From Clostridia bacterium (GTDB taxonomy: Bacteria; Bacillota; Clostridia; Monoglobales; Firm-18), in assembly GCA_017408205.1 (NCBI GenBank), contig JAFQVC010000008.1:1-13240 (forward strand): a DNA stretch of 13,240 nt, written 5' to 3'. Below the pieces are notes generated by a model, which was not told where the DNA came from, ran no database searches, and saw only the letters and a program-made list of their open reading frames with translations. The position numbers and the translations under genes were made by a program. This document shows, one piece after another, positions 6,048-13,240 of the stretch. How positions within the stretch are numbered: the first letter of the stretch is position 1; each line of letters starts with the position of its first letter.

Positions 6048-8399
6048 ATGGCTCGTTCAGCAGCAAAAAAGGTAAGAAAATCTTCGGGAAACGCACCGAG
6101 AAGAAAACAAAAGAAGGTGAATTACGAGATAGTATGTCTTGTAATTATTGCTGTGTCCATACTTATGGGACTTAGTTTTTTCACAACTGCTATAGACCCG
6201 CTCGGCTCATACATAAAGGGCTTTTTTATGGGTCTTTTTGGTGCACCTGCATATTTGTTCAGTTTTGTTTTGTTAGGAGCAGGAATTCACTTTTTTGTAA
6301 AAAGAGATACAACCAGATATAAAGGCAAATATGTAATGCTTGGATTATTGCTTGCGTTTATAAGCGCTTTCTGGAACGTTATACAAAACAATTTTGAAGG
6401 CAACTACTGGGCACTTGGAAAAGAAGCGGTTGGCGGCGGAATAATAGGCGGATATCTGTCACAACCTATACACGCGTTATGCAGTTTCTGGGGTGCTATA
6501 ATAGTTTTTGCTACTTTGATTATAATATTTGTAATAGTAATTTTTGAAATTTCAGTTACAAAAGTTGCAAAGACCGTTTACAACGGAATTGCAGAAAAAT
6601 TCTATGAAGACGAAGAAGATTATGACGAGGAAGATGAAAAAGAAATTCCTCAGAAATTACCAAAAGAGATAAAGAAAGAATACAAAGAAATCAAAAAGAA
6701 AATTTTTGACTTTGAAAAAGAACTTGAAGAAGTAGAAAAAATGGCAAAGCAAAATCAAAAAGAGGAAGAAAAGACACCTGTCATTGACGAAGTTATGGTT
6801 ACAAAAGAGCCCGACCAGGTGGCTATTACAGAAGCAATAGACGTTGCTGCAGAAACTTCACTACTTCCAAAAGGCAAAAAGAAAGAGGAAACAGAAGCAG
6901 TTGAAATAGAAGTAAAACACGAAAATATTGATTATGTTTTCCCTGATTTGTCGCTTCTTCGCGAGGGTGAAAAACAGTCTGCTTCTGCACAGGAGGCGTT
7001 AGAGCGTACTGCAAAACGGCTTATTGATACACTTAAGTCTTTCGGCGTAGATGCAAAAATTGTGGATTACAGCAAAGGTCCTACAGTTACAAGATACGAA
7101 CTGCAACCAAGCGCAGGAGTAAAGATTTCAAAAATTACAAACCTTGCAGACGATATTGCTTTAAATCTTGCGGCATCAGGGGTTAGAATTGAGCCAATTG
7201 CGGGAAAATCTGCAATCGGTGTTGAAGTGCCAAACGAGATTTTAAGTGCAGTTTATATAAGAGAGGTACTGGGAACAAAAGAATTTGCGGCGTTTCCAAG
7301 TAAACTTGCATTTGCTCTTGGTAAAGACATTTCGGGCAAACCTGTCATCGGTGATATTGCAAGAATGCCGCATCTTTTGATTGCAGGTTCTACGGGTTCG
7401 GGTAAATCTGTATGTATTAACACACTTATTACAAGCATATTATATAAAGCAACACCGAACGAGGTTAAACTTGTAATGATTGACCCGAAAGTTGTTGAAC
7501 TTGGTGTATATAACGGAATCCCACATCTTTTGATTCCCGTAGTTACCGACCCGAGAAAAGCCGCAGGTGCTTTGCAGTGGGCGGTTAACGAAATGACAAA
7601 CAGATATAAACTGTTTGCGGACAACAATGTAAGGGATTTAAAAGGTTACAACGTTTTTGCAAAAGAAAACAGTATGGAGGAATTACCTCAGATTGTTATT
7701 ATTATAGACGAGTTGGCTGACCTTATGATGGTTGCACCCCACGACGTTGAAGACAGTATCTGCCGACTTGCACAGATGGCACGTGCTGCAGGTATGCATC
7801 TTGTAATTGCAACACAACGTCCGTCGGTTGACGTAATTACAGGTATAATCAAAGCAAACATTCCGTCACGTATTGCATTTGCGGTTTCTTCTTATGTAGA
7901 CAGCAGAACTATCATTGATATGGGTGGTGCAGAAAAACTTTTAGGTCGAGGCGATATGCTTTATAGTCCTATCGGTGCATCAAAACCTGCCAGGGTTCAG
8001 GGTGCATTTGTTACCGATAAAGAGGTAGAATCTATTGTTAACTTTGTTAAAGGACAAGACGAAGTTCAGTACGACGAGGATGTTATTGAACAGATTGAAA
8101 ATGCAGGGGAACGTCCGTCAGCCAAAGAAGAAAGAGGCGGAGACGCAGACGAACTGTTGCCTCAGGCAGTTGAAATGGCGATTGACGCAGGTCAGGCATC
8201 TGTTGCTATGTACCAAAGACGATTAAAAGTCGGCTATCAAAGAGCGGCACGCCTTGTTGACCAGATGGAAGCAAGAGGTATTATTGGTCCCTTTGACGGA
8301 ACTAAAGCAAGAGAAGTTTTAATTACAAAAGCACAATGGTATGAAATGTTTATGAATGTTGATACCGATAAAAATGACGAAGCTGATATTACAGAATAA
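6048..8399 (+). CDS. ftsK: FtsK/SpoIIIE-family DNA translocase
   Basis: The 783-residue membrane-anchored motor pumps chromosomal DNA through the closing division or sporulation septum; the length is close to Bacillus SpoIIIE. I chose ATG 6048 because GGAGGG lies six bases upstream and the protein begins as a basic cytoplasmic tail (MARSAAKKVRKSSG). The open frame from 5817 would add 77 residues read from the upstream repeat element. About four transmembrane helices fall within residues 24-170. A linker of about 175-300 follows, acidic (EDEEDYDEEDEKE) then Lys/Glu-rich. The motor has Walker A GSTGSGKS (447-454) and Walker B VIIIDELADL with Asp554/Glu555. A winged-helix gamma domain (about 701-765, DELLPQAVEMA to REVLI) would recognise DNA orientation sequences. 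FtsK versus SpoIIIE cannot be decided without a sporulation context. pgcA starts 11 bases downstream, indicating co-transcription. Confidence 0.95.
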   Translation: MARSAAKKVRKSSGNAPRRKQKKVNYEIVCLVIIAVSILMGLSFFTTAIDPLGSYIKGFFMGLFGAPAYLFSFVLLGAGIHFFVKRDTTRYKGKYVMLGLLLAFISAFWNVIQNNFEGNYWALGKEAVGGGIIGGYLSQPIHALCSFWGAIIVFATLIIIFVIVIFEISVTKVAKTVYNGIAEKFYEDEEDYDEEDEKEIPQKLPKEIKKEYKEIKKKIFDFEKELEEVEKMAKQNQKEEEKTPVIDEVMVTKEPDQVAITEAIDVAAETSLLPKGKKKEETEAVEIEVKHENIDYVFPDLSLLREGEKQSASAQEALERTAKRLIDTLKSFGVDAKIVDYSKGPTVTRYELQPSAGVKISKITNLADDIALNLAASGVRIEPIAGKSAIGVEVPNEILSAVYIREVLGTKEFAAFPSKLAFALGKDISGKPVIGDIARMPHLLIAGSTGSGKSVCINTLITSILYKATPNEVKLVMIDPKVVELGVYNGIPHLLIPVVTDPRKAAGALQWAVNEMTNRYKLFADNNVRDLKGYNVFAKENSMEELPQIVIIIDELADLMMVAPHDVEDSICRLAQMARAAGMHLVIATQRPSVDVITGIIKANIPSRIAFAVSSYVDSRTIIDMGGAEKLLGRGDMLYSPIGASKPARVQGAFVTDKEVESIVNFVKGQDEVQYDEDVIEQIENAGERPSAKEERGGDADELLPQAVEMAIDAGQASVAMYQRRLKVGYQRAARLVDQMEARGIIGPFDGTKAREVLITKAQWYEMFMNVDTDKNDEADITE

Positions 8400-8410
8400 C
8401 GAGGTGTAAA

Positions 8411-10138
8411 ATGGATTACAAATTGCAGTATGAGAAATGGCTTAATTATGAACAAATGGAGCCGTCATTAAAAAAAGAACTTGTGGATATGAAGGATAAT
8501 GACAGCGAGATAAAAGAACACTTTTACAAAGAACTGGAATTTGGTACTGCAGGTTTAAGGGGAACTCTTGGTGCAGGTATAAACAATATGAATATTTATG
8601 TTGTACGCCGAGCAACTCAGGGTATAGCAAATTATATCTTAAGTCAAAACCCGTCTTATAAAGAAAGAGGTGTTGTTATTGCTTACGATTCAAGAAACTA
8701 CTCTCCTGAATTTGCAATGGAAACAGCACTTACCCTTTGTGCAAACGGCATAAAAGCGTATTTGTTTGACGAACTTCGTCCCGTTCCCGAACTTTCTTTT
8801 GCGGTAAGATATTTAAAAACTATTGCGGGAGTAGTAATTACTGCATCTCACAACCCTAAAGAGTATAACGGTTATAAAGTATATTGGGAAGACGGAAGTC
8901 AGGTACCGCCAAATGTTTCCGATGCAATACTTAGTGACATTAACAAAGCAGATTATTTTAACACAAAATTAATTGATAAAGAAACTGCATTAAAAGAAGG
9001 TCTTCTTAAAATAATCGGAGCAGAGGTTGACGAAGCGTATATCAACGAGGTTTACAAACAGGCAATCAACAAAGACGTTGTAAAATCTGTTGCAGACAAG
9101 TTTAAAATGATATACACACCTCTTCACGGCAGCGGAAACAAACTGGTAAGAAAAATTCTTGACAAAAGCGGTTTTAAAAACGTGCTTATTGTTAAAGAAC
9201 AGGAATTGCCCGACGGTAATTTCTCTACGGTTAAATCTCCAAATCCCGAAAACAAGGAAGCATTTACCATTGCTATAGAACTTGCGAAAAAAGAGAATGT
9301 TGATTTGATTATAGGAACAGACCCCGATTGCGACAGAGTAGGCGTAGTTATAAAAACAAAATCAGGGGACTACATTACTTTATCAGGTAACCAGATTGGC
9401 TCACTTCTTACAAATTATATAATTTCTGCAAAATATAACAATAATTGTCTGCCCAAAAACGGTGCAGTAGTGTCAACAATAGTTTCAACACCACTTGCAA
9501 AAAAAATTGCGGAAAGTTATGGTATGACATACTTTTCAACATTAACGGGCTTTAAGTTTATCGGCGAAAAAATTCACGAATTTGAAACAACAAACAATCA
9601 CGAATTTTTGTTTGGCTTTGAAGAAAGTTTCGGTTACCTTGCAGGAACTCACGCCCGTGACAAAGACGGCGTAGTGTCAAGTATGTTAATTGCTGAAATG
9701 GCGGCAACATACAGTGCAAAGAATATGACACTTTATGACGGTCTTGTTGAAATGTACGAAAAATTCGGCGGTTTTTCAGAAGAAACAGTAAGCATTACTT
9801 TGCCGGGCAGTGACGGTATTGCAAAAATCGGTGAAATTATGGAAAATTTAAGAAACAATACACCGAAAAATTTTGGACAGTTCGAAGTTCTTTCTTTAAA
9901 AGACTTTAAAATTGGCACTGCAACTGATTTTAAAACCGGTGATGTAACAGAACTTTCGTACCCTAAATCAAATGTTTTGTACTTTACCTTGTCGGGCGGT
10001 GTGGATTTCGTTGTAAGACCGTCAGGAACAGAGCCGAAAATCAAATTATATTATCTGGTAAACAGTGAAACGAAAGCCAAATCAGATGAAATTCTGGAAA
10101 ATGCAAAGGCAATAATAGGTGAGTGTATAATTAAATAA
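8411..10138 (+). CDS. pgcA: Phosphoglucomutase/phosphomannomutase, alpha-PGM of the PgcA type
   Basis: The 575-residue cytoplasmic enzyme interconverts glucose-6-phosphate and glucose-1-phosphate (possibly also mannose phosphates), feeding UDP-glucose and wall or polysaccharide synthesis. It begins after a GAGGTG site at 8401-8406. All four family motifs are present in order. TASHNP at 144-149 carries the phosphoserine, Ser146. The metal loop DPDCDR is at 304-309. The sugar-binding loop GFEESFGY is at 402-409, and the phosphate-binding loop RPSGTEPKIK at 536-545. The N-terminus (YEKWLN, then ELEFGTAGLRG at 41-51) and overall length match Bacillus PgcA closely, which favours the alpha-phosphoglucomutase assignment over phosphoglucosamine mutase or a short phosphomannomutase. 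Substrate preference cannot be proven from sequence. The gene follows ftsK by 11 bases; DUF378 follows after 56 bases. Confidence 0.93.
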   Translation: MDYKLQYEKWLNYEQMEPSLKKELVDMKDNDSEIKEHFYKELEFGTAGLRGTLGAGINNMNIYVVRRATQGIANYILSQNPSYKERGVVIAYDSRNYSPEFAMETALTLCANGIKAYLFDELRPVPELSFAVRYLKTIAGVVITASHNPKEYNGYKVYWEDGSQVPPNVSDAILSDINKADYFNTKLIDKETALKEGLLKIIGAEVDEAYINEVYKQAINKDVVKSVADKFKMIYTPLHGSGNKLVRKILDKSGFKNVLIVKEQELPDGNFSTVKSPNPENKEAFTIAIELAKKENVDLIIGTDPDCDRVGVVIKTKSGDYITLSGNQIGSLLTNYIISAKYNNNCLPKNGAVVSTIVSTPLAKKIAESYGMTYFSTLTGFKFIGEKIHEFETTNNHEFLFGFEESFGYLAGTHARDKDGVVSSMLIAEMAATYSAKNMTLYDGLVEMYEKFGGFSEETVSITLPGSDGIAKIGEIMENLRNNTPKNFGQFEVLSLKDFKIGTATDFKTGDVTELSYPKSNVLYFTLSGGVDFVVRPSGTEPKIKLYYLVNSETKAKSDEILENAKAIIGECIIK

Positions 10139-10154
10139 AAATGACAAATAATAA

Positions 10155-10185
10155 CCTTGAAAACAATTTTAAATTATTTTCAAGG
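10155..10185 (+). promoter_or_regulatory. Hairpin covering the DUF378 ribosome binding site
   Basis: CCTTGAAAA (10155-10163) is the exact reverse complement of TTTTCAAGG (10177-10185). Inside the loop, AATT (10165-10168) can pair with AATT (10172-10175) after one mismatch. The right arm contains AAGG, the first half of the Shine-Dalgarno AAGGAGTGA (10182-10190) of the following gene, so folding would hide part of the site. There is no T-run, so it is not an intrinsic terminator; it could instead be an mRNA 3'-end or processing structure for pgcA. Confidence 0.55.
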
Positions 10186-10194
10186 AGTGAGAGT

Positions 10195-10416
10195 ATGATT
10201 GTAGATACAATAGCGTTAATATTAGTAATTATAGGAGCGCTTAACTGGGGTTCTATAGGAATATTCAATGTTGACCTTGTGTCATCTATCTTCGGAGGCA
10301 CAACAGCAGTTGTCAGCAGAATAATATTTACTCTTGTAGGACTTGCAGGGCTATGGTGTATTACACTGTTGTTTAGAGAAACAAACAGTTCACCTGAAAA
10401 ACATCATATCAACTAA
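10195..10416 (+). CDS. DUF378 family small membrane protein
   Basis: The 73-residue protein has two predicted transmembrane helices. The first half (DTIALILVIIGALNWGSIG) and the following FNVDLVSSIFGG are the hallmark of DUF378. A second helix lies at about residues 38-58 (VVSRIIFTLVGLAGLWCITL), and a short hydrophilic tail follows. I chose ATG 10195 because AAGGAGTGA ends four bases upstream. An upstream in-frame ATG at 10141 has no ribosome site, and the 18 extra residues do not resemble the family. The function of DUF378 is unknown. It is the last gene of the + strand block: a hairpin overlaps its ribosome site and a terminator begins one base after the stop codon. Confidence 0.85.
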   Translation: MIVDTIALILVIIGALNWGSIGIFNVDLVSSIFGGTTAVVSRIIFTLVGLAGLWCITLLFRETNSSPEKHHIN

Positions 10417-10417
10417 C

Positions 10418-10450
10418 AAAAAAGTGATGGTCATAAGACCATCACTTTTT
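10418..10450. terminator. Bidirectional intrinsic terminator between convergent operons
   Basis: AAAAAGTGATGGTC (10419-10432) pairs with GACCATCACTTTTT (10437-10450), a 14-bp stem closed by the four-base loop ATAA. The A-run on one side and the T-run on the other let it work in both directions. It ends the + strand ftsK-pgcA-DUF378 block and also the minus-strand operon, whose last stop codon (10449-10451) overlaps its edge. Confidence 0.92.
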
Positions 10451-10697
10451 ATTTTAAATAACCTATTATTACTGCAAAATTTAATACAACCGCCAAGGGA
10501 ATAAGCAATACAAATTTTTGCTTTCTTGTTTTGTGTCGGCAAATAACCATACCCAAAACTGCACCTGCACTTCCCATAAGAAAAGACGCTGTCAAAAGAA
10601 ATTTCTCGCTTATCCGCCACATATCGTTTTTGGCTAAAAACTTGTCAACTGCATAAAACAGAAATACTATTACGTTCCATATTAAAAGATATATCAT
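10449..10697 (-). CDS. DUF1294 family small membrane protein
   Basis: The 82-residue protein carries the DUF1294 pattern. A first helix (LLIWNVIVFLFYAVDKFLA) is followed by Asp18-Lys19, then WRISEKFLL (27-35), a Gly/Ala-rich helix (SFLMGSAGAVLGMVICRH) and HKTRKQKF (55-62). A final hydrophobic helix ends the protein. These charged and aromatic positions are the ones conserved in the family, so the call is good although the molecular function is unknown. The ATG directly abuts the stop of the DUF2344 gene with no gap, and only a weak AAGG lies upstream, so translation probably depends on coupling to that gene. Its stop lies in the arm of the bidirectional terminator. In other Firmicutes the radical SAM pair is often followed by other genes such as ribonuclease G, so this partner may be lineage-specific. 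Confidence 0.87.
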   Translation of the reverse strand: MIYLLIWNVIVFLFYAVDKFLAKNDMWRISEKFLLTASFLMGSAGAVLGMVICRHKTRKQKFVLLIPLAVVLNFAVIIGYLK

Positions 10698-11339
10698 TTA
10701 TTCAAAAATGTACCTTGTTCTGTGAGGCAAAACATAAAGCGGATTTAAATTGTCGCATACATTTGAAAGACCTTCCACAAACAATGCGGGTTTTAAATTG
10801 CTTGTGTTTCCTGCAGAAATAGTAAGATTTAAAAACACTTCTTTTTCGTTTATCACTTCTACGGAACAGTCAAACAGAAAGTCTTTTAAATTTACCTCTT
10901 TTGTTTGCTTTTTGCTTTTTTTCTCGATAAGTATTTCAGGCAGTTCTATGCTTTTTTCAATTTCTTCGGCAGTAATTTTGTTTTCGTTTAAAATTTTCAC
11001 AATATAATTTGCTTTGACGATTGTGGGCATTGGCTCGTCTGTGATTTCGGCACTTACAGCCACGATGGAGTCTTTTTGTGAAACGCTGTTAAAATTTTTG
11101 ATAAATTCTTCTGTGTTAACATTATCTGTGATTCCTACATCAACTATTTCGCAGTCACTTGTTACACCGACACCTGTGGGCAAAATAAATGTCATAACAG
11201 GGTGAGGGTTAAAACCCTCGGAATACTTAAGGGGAAAATCAAAACGTCGTAATACTCTTGAGAACGTGCGAAGTACGTCTAAATGCCCCGTATATCTCAT
11301 ATTTTCGCCTTTTTTAAATGTAACACGAAGTTTACTCAT
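10698..11339 (-). CDS. DUF2344 radical SAM-associated protein (TIGR03936 type)
   Basis: The 213-residue protein opens MSKLRVTFKKGENMRYTGHLD and continues LRTFSRVLRRFDFPLKYSEGFNPHPVMTF, the diagnostic N-terminal block of DUF2344. It occurs next to, or fused with, the TIGR03960 radical SAM protein, and the reaction of the pair is not known. I chose ATG 11339 because GGAGGTG (11346-11352 on this strand) lies six bases upstream. A longer frame from 11411 would run further into the upstream gene's C-terminal coding region and lacks family character. It overlaps the radical SAM gene by eight bases (ATGAGTAA), so translational coupling and a shared function are likely. After a short Lys/Glu-rich stretch (about 139-150) the C-terminal half is less conserved in type, ending at YVLPHRTRYIFE. 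Confidence 0.9.
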   Translation of the reverse strand: MSKLRVTFKKGENMRYTGHLDVLRTFSRVLRRFDFPLKYSEGFNPHPVMTFILPTGVGVTSDCEIVDVGITDNVNTEEFIKNFNSVSQKDSIVAVSAEITDEPMPTIVKANYIVKILNENKITAEEIEKSIELPEILIEKKSKKQTKEVNLKDFLFDCSVEVINEKEVFLNLTISAGNTSNLKPALFVEGLSNVCDNLNPLYVLPHRTRYIFE

Positions 11340-13158
11340 AGCACACACCTCCGCCAAAAGTATTTGCACCGCAGCCTGAACAATGTTCCCCGCATCTGAC
11401 TGTCGTCTCACCTTTTTTTGCCTTTTCGTTTTCGCGTTTTAAGAACTCTTGTGAAACACCTGCGTTAATGTGTCCCCAAGGCAGAATTTCAGTATATTCA
11501 CGTTTTCTGGTTACATAAAAATCAGGGTCAATGCCGCATTTTTCAAATATTTCTTTCCATTTTCCGAGGTTAAAGAACTCACTCCAGCCGTCAAATTCAA
11601 TTCCTGATTTTTGTGCTTCAATAAGCACTTTGCTTAATTTTCTGTCACCTCTGGCAAATACCGCTTCCATATAACTTAAGTCCGCATCGTGCCAGTTGTA
11701 TTTTATAAAACGTCTGTTGATTGAATTTTGAAGTATATGTTGTTTTCGCTCAAGTTCTTCGATACTGTCCATTGGCTCCCACTGGAAAGGAGTGTGTGGC
11801 TTTGGCACGAAACATGAGGTACTTACGGTTATTGTAAGACCTTTGTTTCTGCTTTCTTTCGGGACTTTAAAGTACTGGTCGGCAACCAATGATGCAAGGT
11901 CTGCTATTCCCATTATGTCCTCGTCGGTTTCTGTGGGAAGTCCCATCATAAAGTAAAGTTTTACTCCGTTGTAACCGCCCATAAATGCGGTGTAGGTGGA
12001 GGAGGTAATGTCTTCTTCTGTAATGTTTTTATTAATAACGTCACGAAGCCGCTGTGTTCCTGCCTCGGGAGCAAAAGTCAGTCCCGCTTTCTTTATTTTT
12101 TCCATTATTGAAAGTGAAAAATTATCAATACGAAGTGAGGGCAGAGATAAATTTACGTGTTTTGGTTTTGTCATCTGGAGAAGTCCCTCGAAAGTTTCCC
12201 CAAGTCCTTTGTAGTCCGAGGTTGAAAGTGATGTAAGTGACATTTCCTCGTAACCCGTGTTTTTTATAAGTTTCTCTGCAAGTTCCAAAAGCCGTTTCGG
12301 GCTTTTTTCTCTTACGGGGCGGTATATCATTCCCGCCTGACAGAAACGGCAACCTCTTGTGCACCCTCTGAACACTTCAAGCATAATTCTGTCGTGGACT
12401 ATGTCAATGTTTGGTACTATAAAGTTTTCGGGATAGTACACATTGTCCATATCAAGAATTACTCTTTTTGTAATGGTATCTTTTGCGTTTTCTTCATTTT
12501 TTTCTATGCTTTTTATTGTTCCGTCGCTGTTGTAAGTTATGTCGTAAAACATAGGAACGTATATGCCGTCAAGTTTTGCAATTTCCCTGTAAAACTCTAT
12601 TTTTTTCTGTCCGCTTTTTTTCCACTCGGCATATACGGTCATTACTTCGTCAATTATTTCTTCGCCCTCGCCCATCATAAAAAAGTCAACAATTTCAGCA
12701 AGAGGCTCAGGGTTTGATGCACAGGGTCCTCCTGCACAGATAATGGGGTCAGTTTCCCCACGCTCTTTTGAAGTTAAGGGAATGTTACCCAAATCAAGCA
12801 TGTTTAAAACATTGGTGAAACTCATTTCATACTGCAGGGTAAAGCCCACAAAGTCAAACTGATTAAGGGGAGTTTTTGTTTCCAGAGAAAACAGAGGAAC
12901 ATTATGTTTTCTCATTTGCTGTTCCATATCTACCCAGGGTGCAAAAACCCTTTCGCAGTAGGTATCAGGTCTGTTATTAAGTACTCCGTACAGTATTTTC
13001 ATTCCAAGGTGGCTCATACCCACTTCGTAGGTGTCGGGGAAGCAGAAAGCAAAACGGATGTCAATTTTGTCAGCGTCTTTTTCAACTATGCCCCACTCGC
13101 CCCCTGTGTAACGTCCGGGGTGTTCCACATTGTTTAAAAGTATATTTAAATCAGTCAT
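11332..13158 (-). CDS. Radical SAM protein with B12-binding-like N-terminal domain (TIGR03960 type)
   Basis: The 608-residue protein starts TDLNILLNNVEHPGRYTGGEWG after Met, typical of the TIGR03960 group. I chose ATG 13158, nine bases after AAAGGA. The in-frame GTG at 13176 falls almost at the predicted transcription start, so it is unlikely. The N-terminal third (FCFPDTYEVGMSHLG, then CAGGPCASNPEPLAE and MMGEGEE) resembles the cobalamin-binding-like domain found in many radical SAM enzymes. The iron-sulfur motif CTRGCRFC gives Cys266, Cys270 and Cys273, in a CxxxCxxC spacing. The SAM-fold then contains FAPEAGTQRLRDVINKN. The C-terminus has the family's PWGHINAGVSQEFLKRE followed by a cysteine-rich tail (CGEHCSGCGANTF), which may hold an extra metal site. 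Substrate and product are unknown. It heads an operon with its DUF2344 partner and a DUF1294 gene. Confidence 0.93.
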   Translation of the reverse strand: MTDLNILLNNVEHPGRYTGGEWGIVEKDADKIDIRFAFCFPDTYEVGMSHLGMKILYGVLNNRPDTYCERVFAPWVDMEQQMRKHNVPLFSLETKTPLNQFDFVGFTLQYEMSFTNVLNMLDLGNIPLTSKERGETDPIICAGGPCASNPEPLAEIVDFFMMGEGEEIIDEVMTVYAEWKKSGQKKIEFYREIAKLDGIYVPMFYDITYNSDGTIKSIEKNEENAKDTITKRVILDMDNVYYPENFIVPNIDIVHDRIMLEVFRGCTRGCRFCQAGMIYRPVREKSPKRLLELAEKLIKNTGYEEMSLTSLSTSDYKGLGETFEGLLQMTKPKHVNLSLPSLRIDNFSLSIMEKIKKAGLTFAPEAGTQRLRDVINKNITEEDITSSTYTAFMGGYNGVKLYFMMGLPTETDEDIMGIADLASLVADQYFKVPKESRNKGLTITVSTSCFVPKPHTPFQWEPMDSIEELERKQHILQNSINRRFIKYNWHDADLSYMEAVFARGDRKLSKVLIEAQKSGIEFDGWSEFFNLGKWKEIFEKCGIDPDFYVTRKREYTEILPWGHINAGVSQEFLKRENEKAKKGETTVRCGEHCSGCGANTFGGGVCYE

Positions 13159-13181
13159 AAACTCAAATCCTTTCACAGTGA

Positions 13182-13210
13182 ATTATACACTAAAATTAAC
13201 CTTTTGGCAA
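13182..13210 (-). promoter_or_regulatory. Sigma-A type promoter for the radical SAM operon
   Basis: On the minus strand TTGCCA (13210-13205) and TATAAT (13187-13182) are separated by exactly 17 bases. Transcription should start near 13175, leaving a leader of about 17 bases before ATG 13158. The short leader leaves no room for a riboswitch. The remaining bases to the window edge are AT-rich and show no gene. Confidence 0.82.
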
Positions 13211-13240
13211 CATATTTTAAAGACTTGTCTCATAATTATA

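Noticed and set aside
8035..8226. Alternative + frame open stretch inside ftsK
   Set aside because: It lies within the ftsK motor/gamma region in another frame and has no domain or start signal.
10141..10194. Upstream ATG for the DUF378 gene
   Set aside because: There is no ribosome binding site, and the extra 18 residues are encoded by the hairpin region; ATG 10195 follows AAGGAGTGA.
10390..10620. Minus-strand open frame of 76 codons crossing the terminator
   Set aside because: It is out of frame with the DUF1294 gene, which has recognisable conserved residues, and it reads through the terminator stem.
11340..11411. N-terminal extension of the DUF2344 protein
   Set aside because: It would be an out-of-frame reading of the radical SAM C-terminal cysteine tail; ATG 11339 has a strong GGAGGTG.
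13159..13176. GTG start at 13176 for the radical SAM gene
   Set aside because: It coincides with the predicted transcription start and has no ribosome site; ATG 13158 has AAAGGA upstream.

Overview
The window reads as a stretch of chromosome from a low-GC Gram-positive bacterium, most likely an uncultured or gut-type member of the Clostridia. This rests on strong AGGAGG-type ribosome binding sites, use of TTG and GTG starts, consensus vegetative promoters, a SpoIIIE/FtsK translocase of Bacillus-like length, a Bacillus PgcA-like mutase, and mltG beside alaS. Species-level placement is not possible from the sequence alone. No phage, CRISPR, tRNA or rRNA is visible. Nearly all the genes are housekeeping genes.

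Layout. Positions 1-2676 (+) hold three overlapping genes: the tail of a probable SbcD/YhaO-like nuclease, a compact YhaN/SbcC-like ATPase with a membrane hairpin, and an MltG-type lytic transglycosylase that looks like a lipoprotein. A consensus promoter (2684-2712) then drives alaS (TTG start) and a HIT-family hydrolase. Between the HIT gene and ftsK lies a 273-base palindromic, MITE-like element (5759-6031) flanked by TTA/TTA. It is followed by ftsK/spoIIIE, pgcA and a small DUF378 membrane protein. A bidirectional terminator (10418-10450) separates this block from a convergent minus-strand operon. That operon reads from the right edge as radical SAM protein (TIGR03960 type), then its DUF2344 partner (TIGR03936 type), then a DUF1294 membrane protein, from a clear promoter at 13182-13210.

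Functional logic. The left cluster pairs a DNA end-processing nuclease/ATPase with a cell-wall chain terminator. The middle block combines alanyl-tRNA charging, nucleotide hydrolysis, chromosome translocation at the septum and glucose-phosphate interconversion for wall and polysaccharide precursors. The minus operon is a conserved radical SAM pair of unknown reaction with a small membrane protein added.

The most unusual item is the element at 5759-6031. It has 24-base inverted ends whose three mismatches all become G-U pairs in the + strand RNA. Its interior folds into a near-complete three-way junction, and its two perfect tetraloop hairpins have complementary loops (GTCA and TGAC). It sits immediately upstream of the ftsK ribosome binding site and carries an open frame that could wrongly lengthen FtsK by 77 residues. 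It may be a mobile repeat, a structured RNA, or both.
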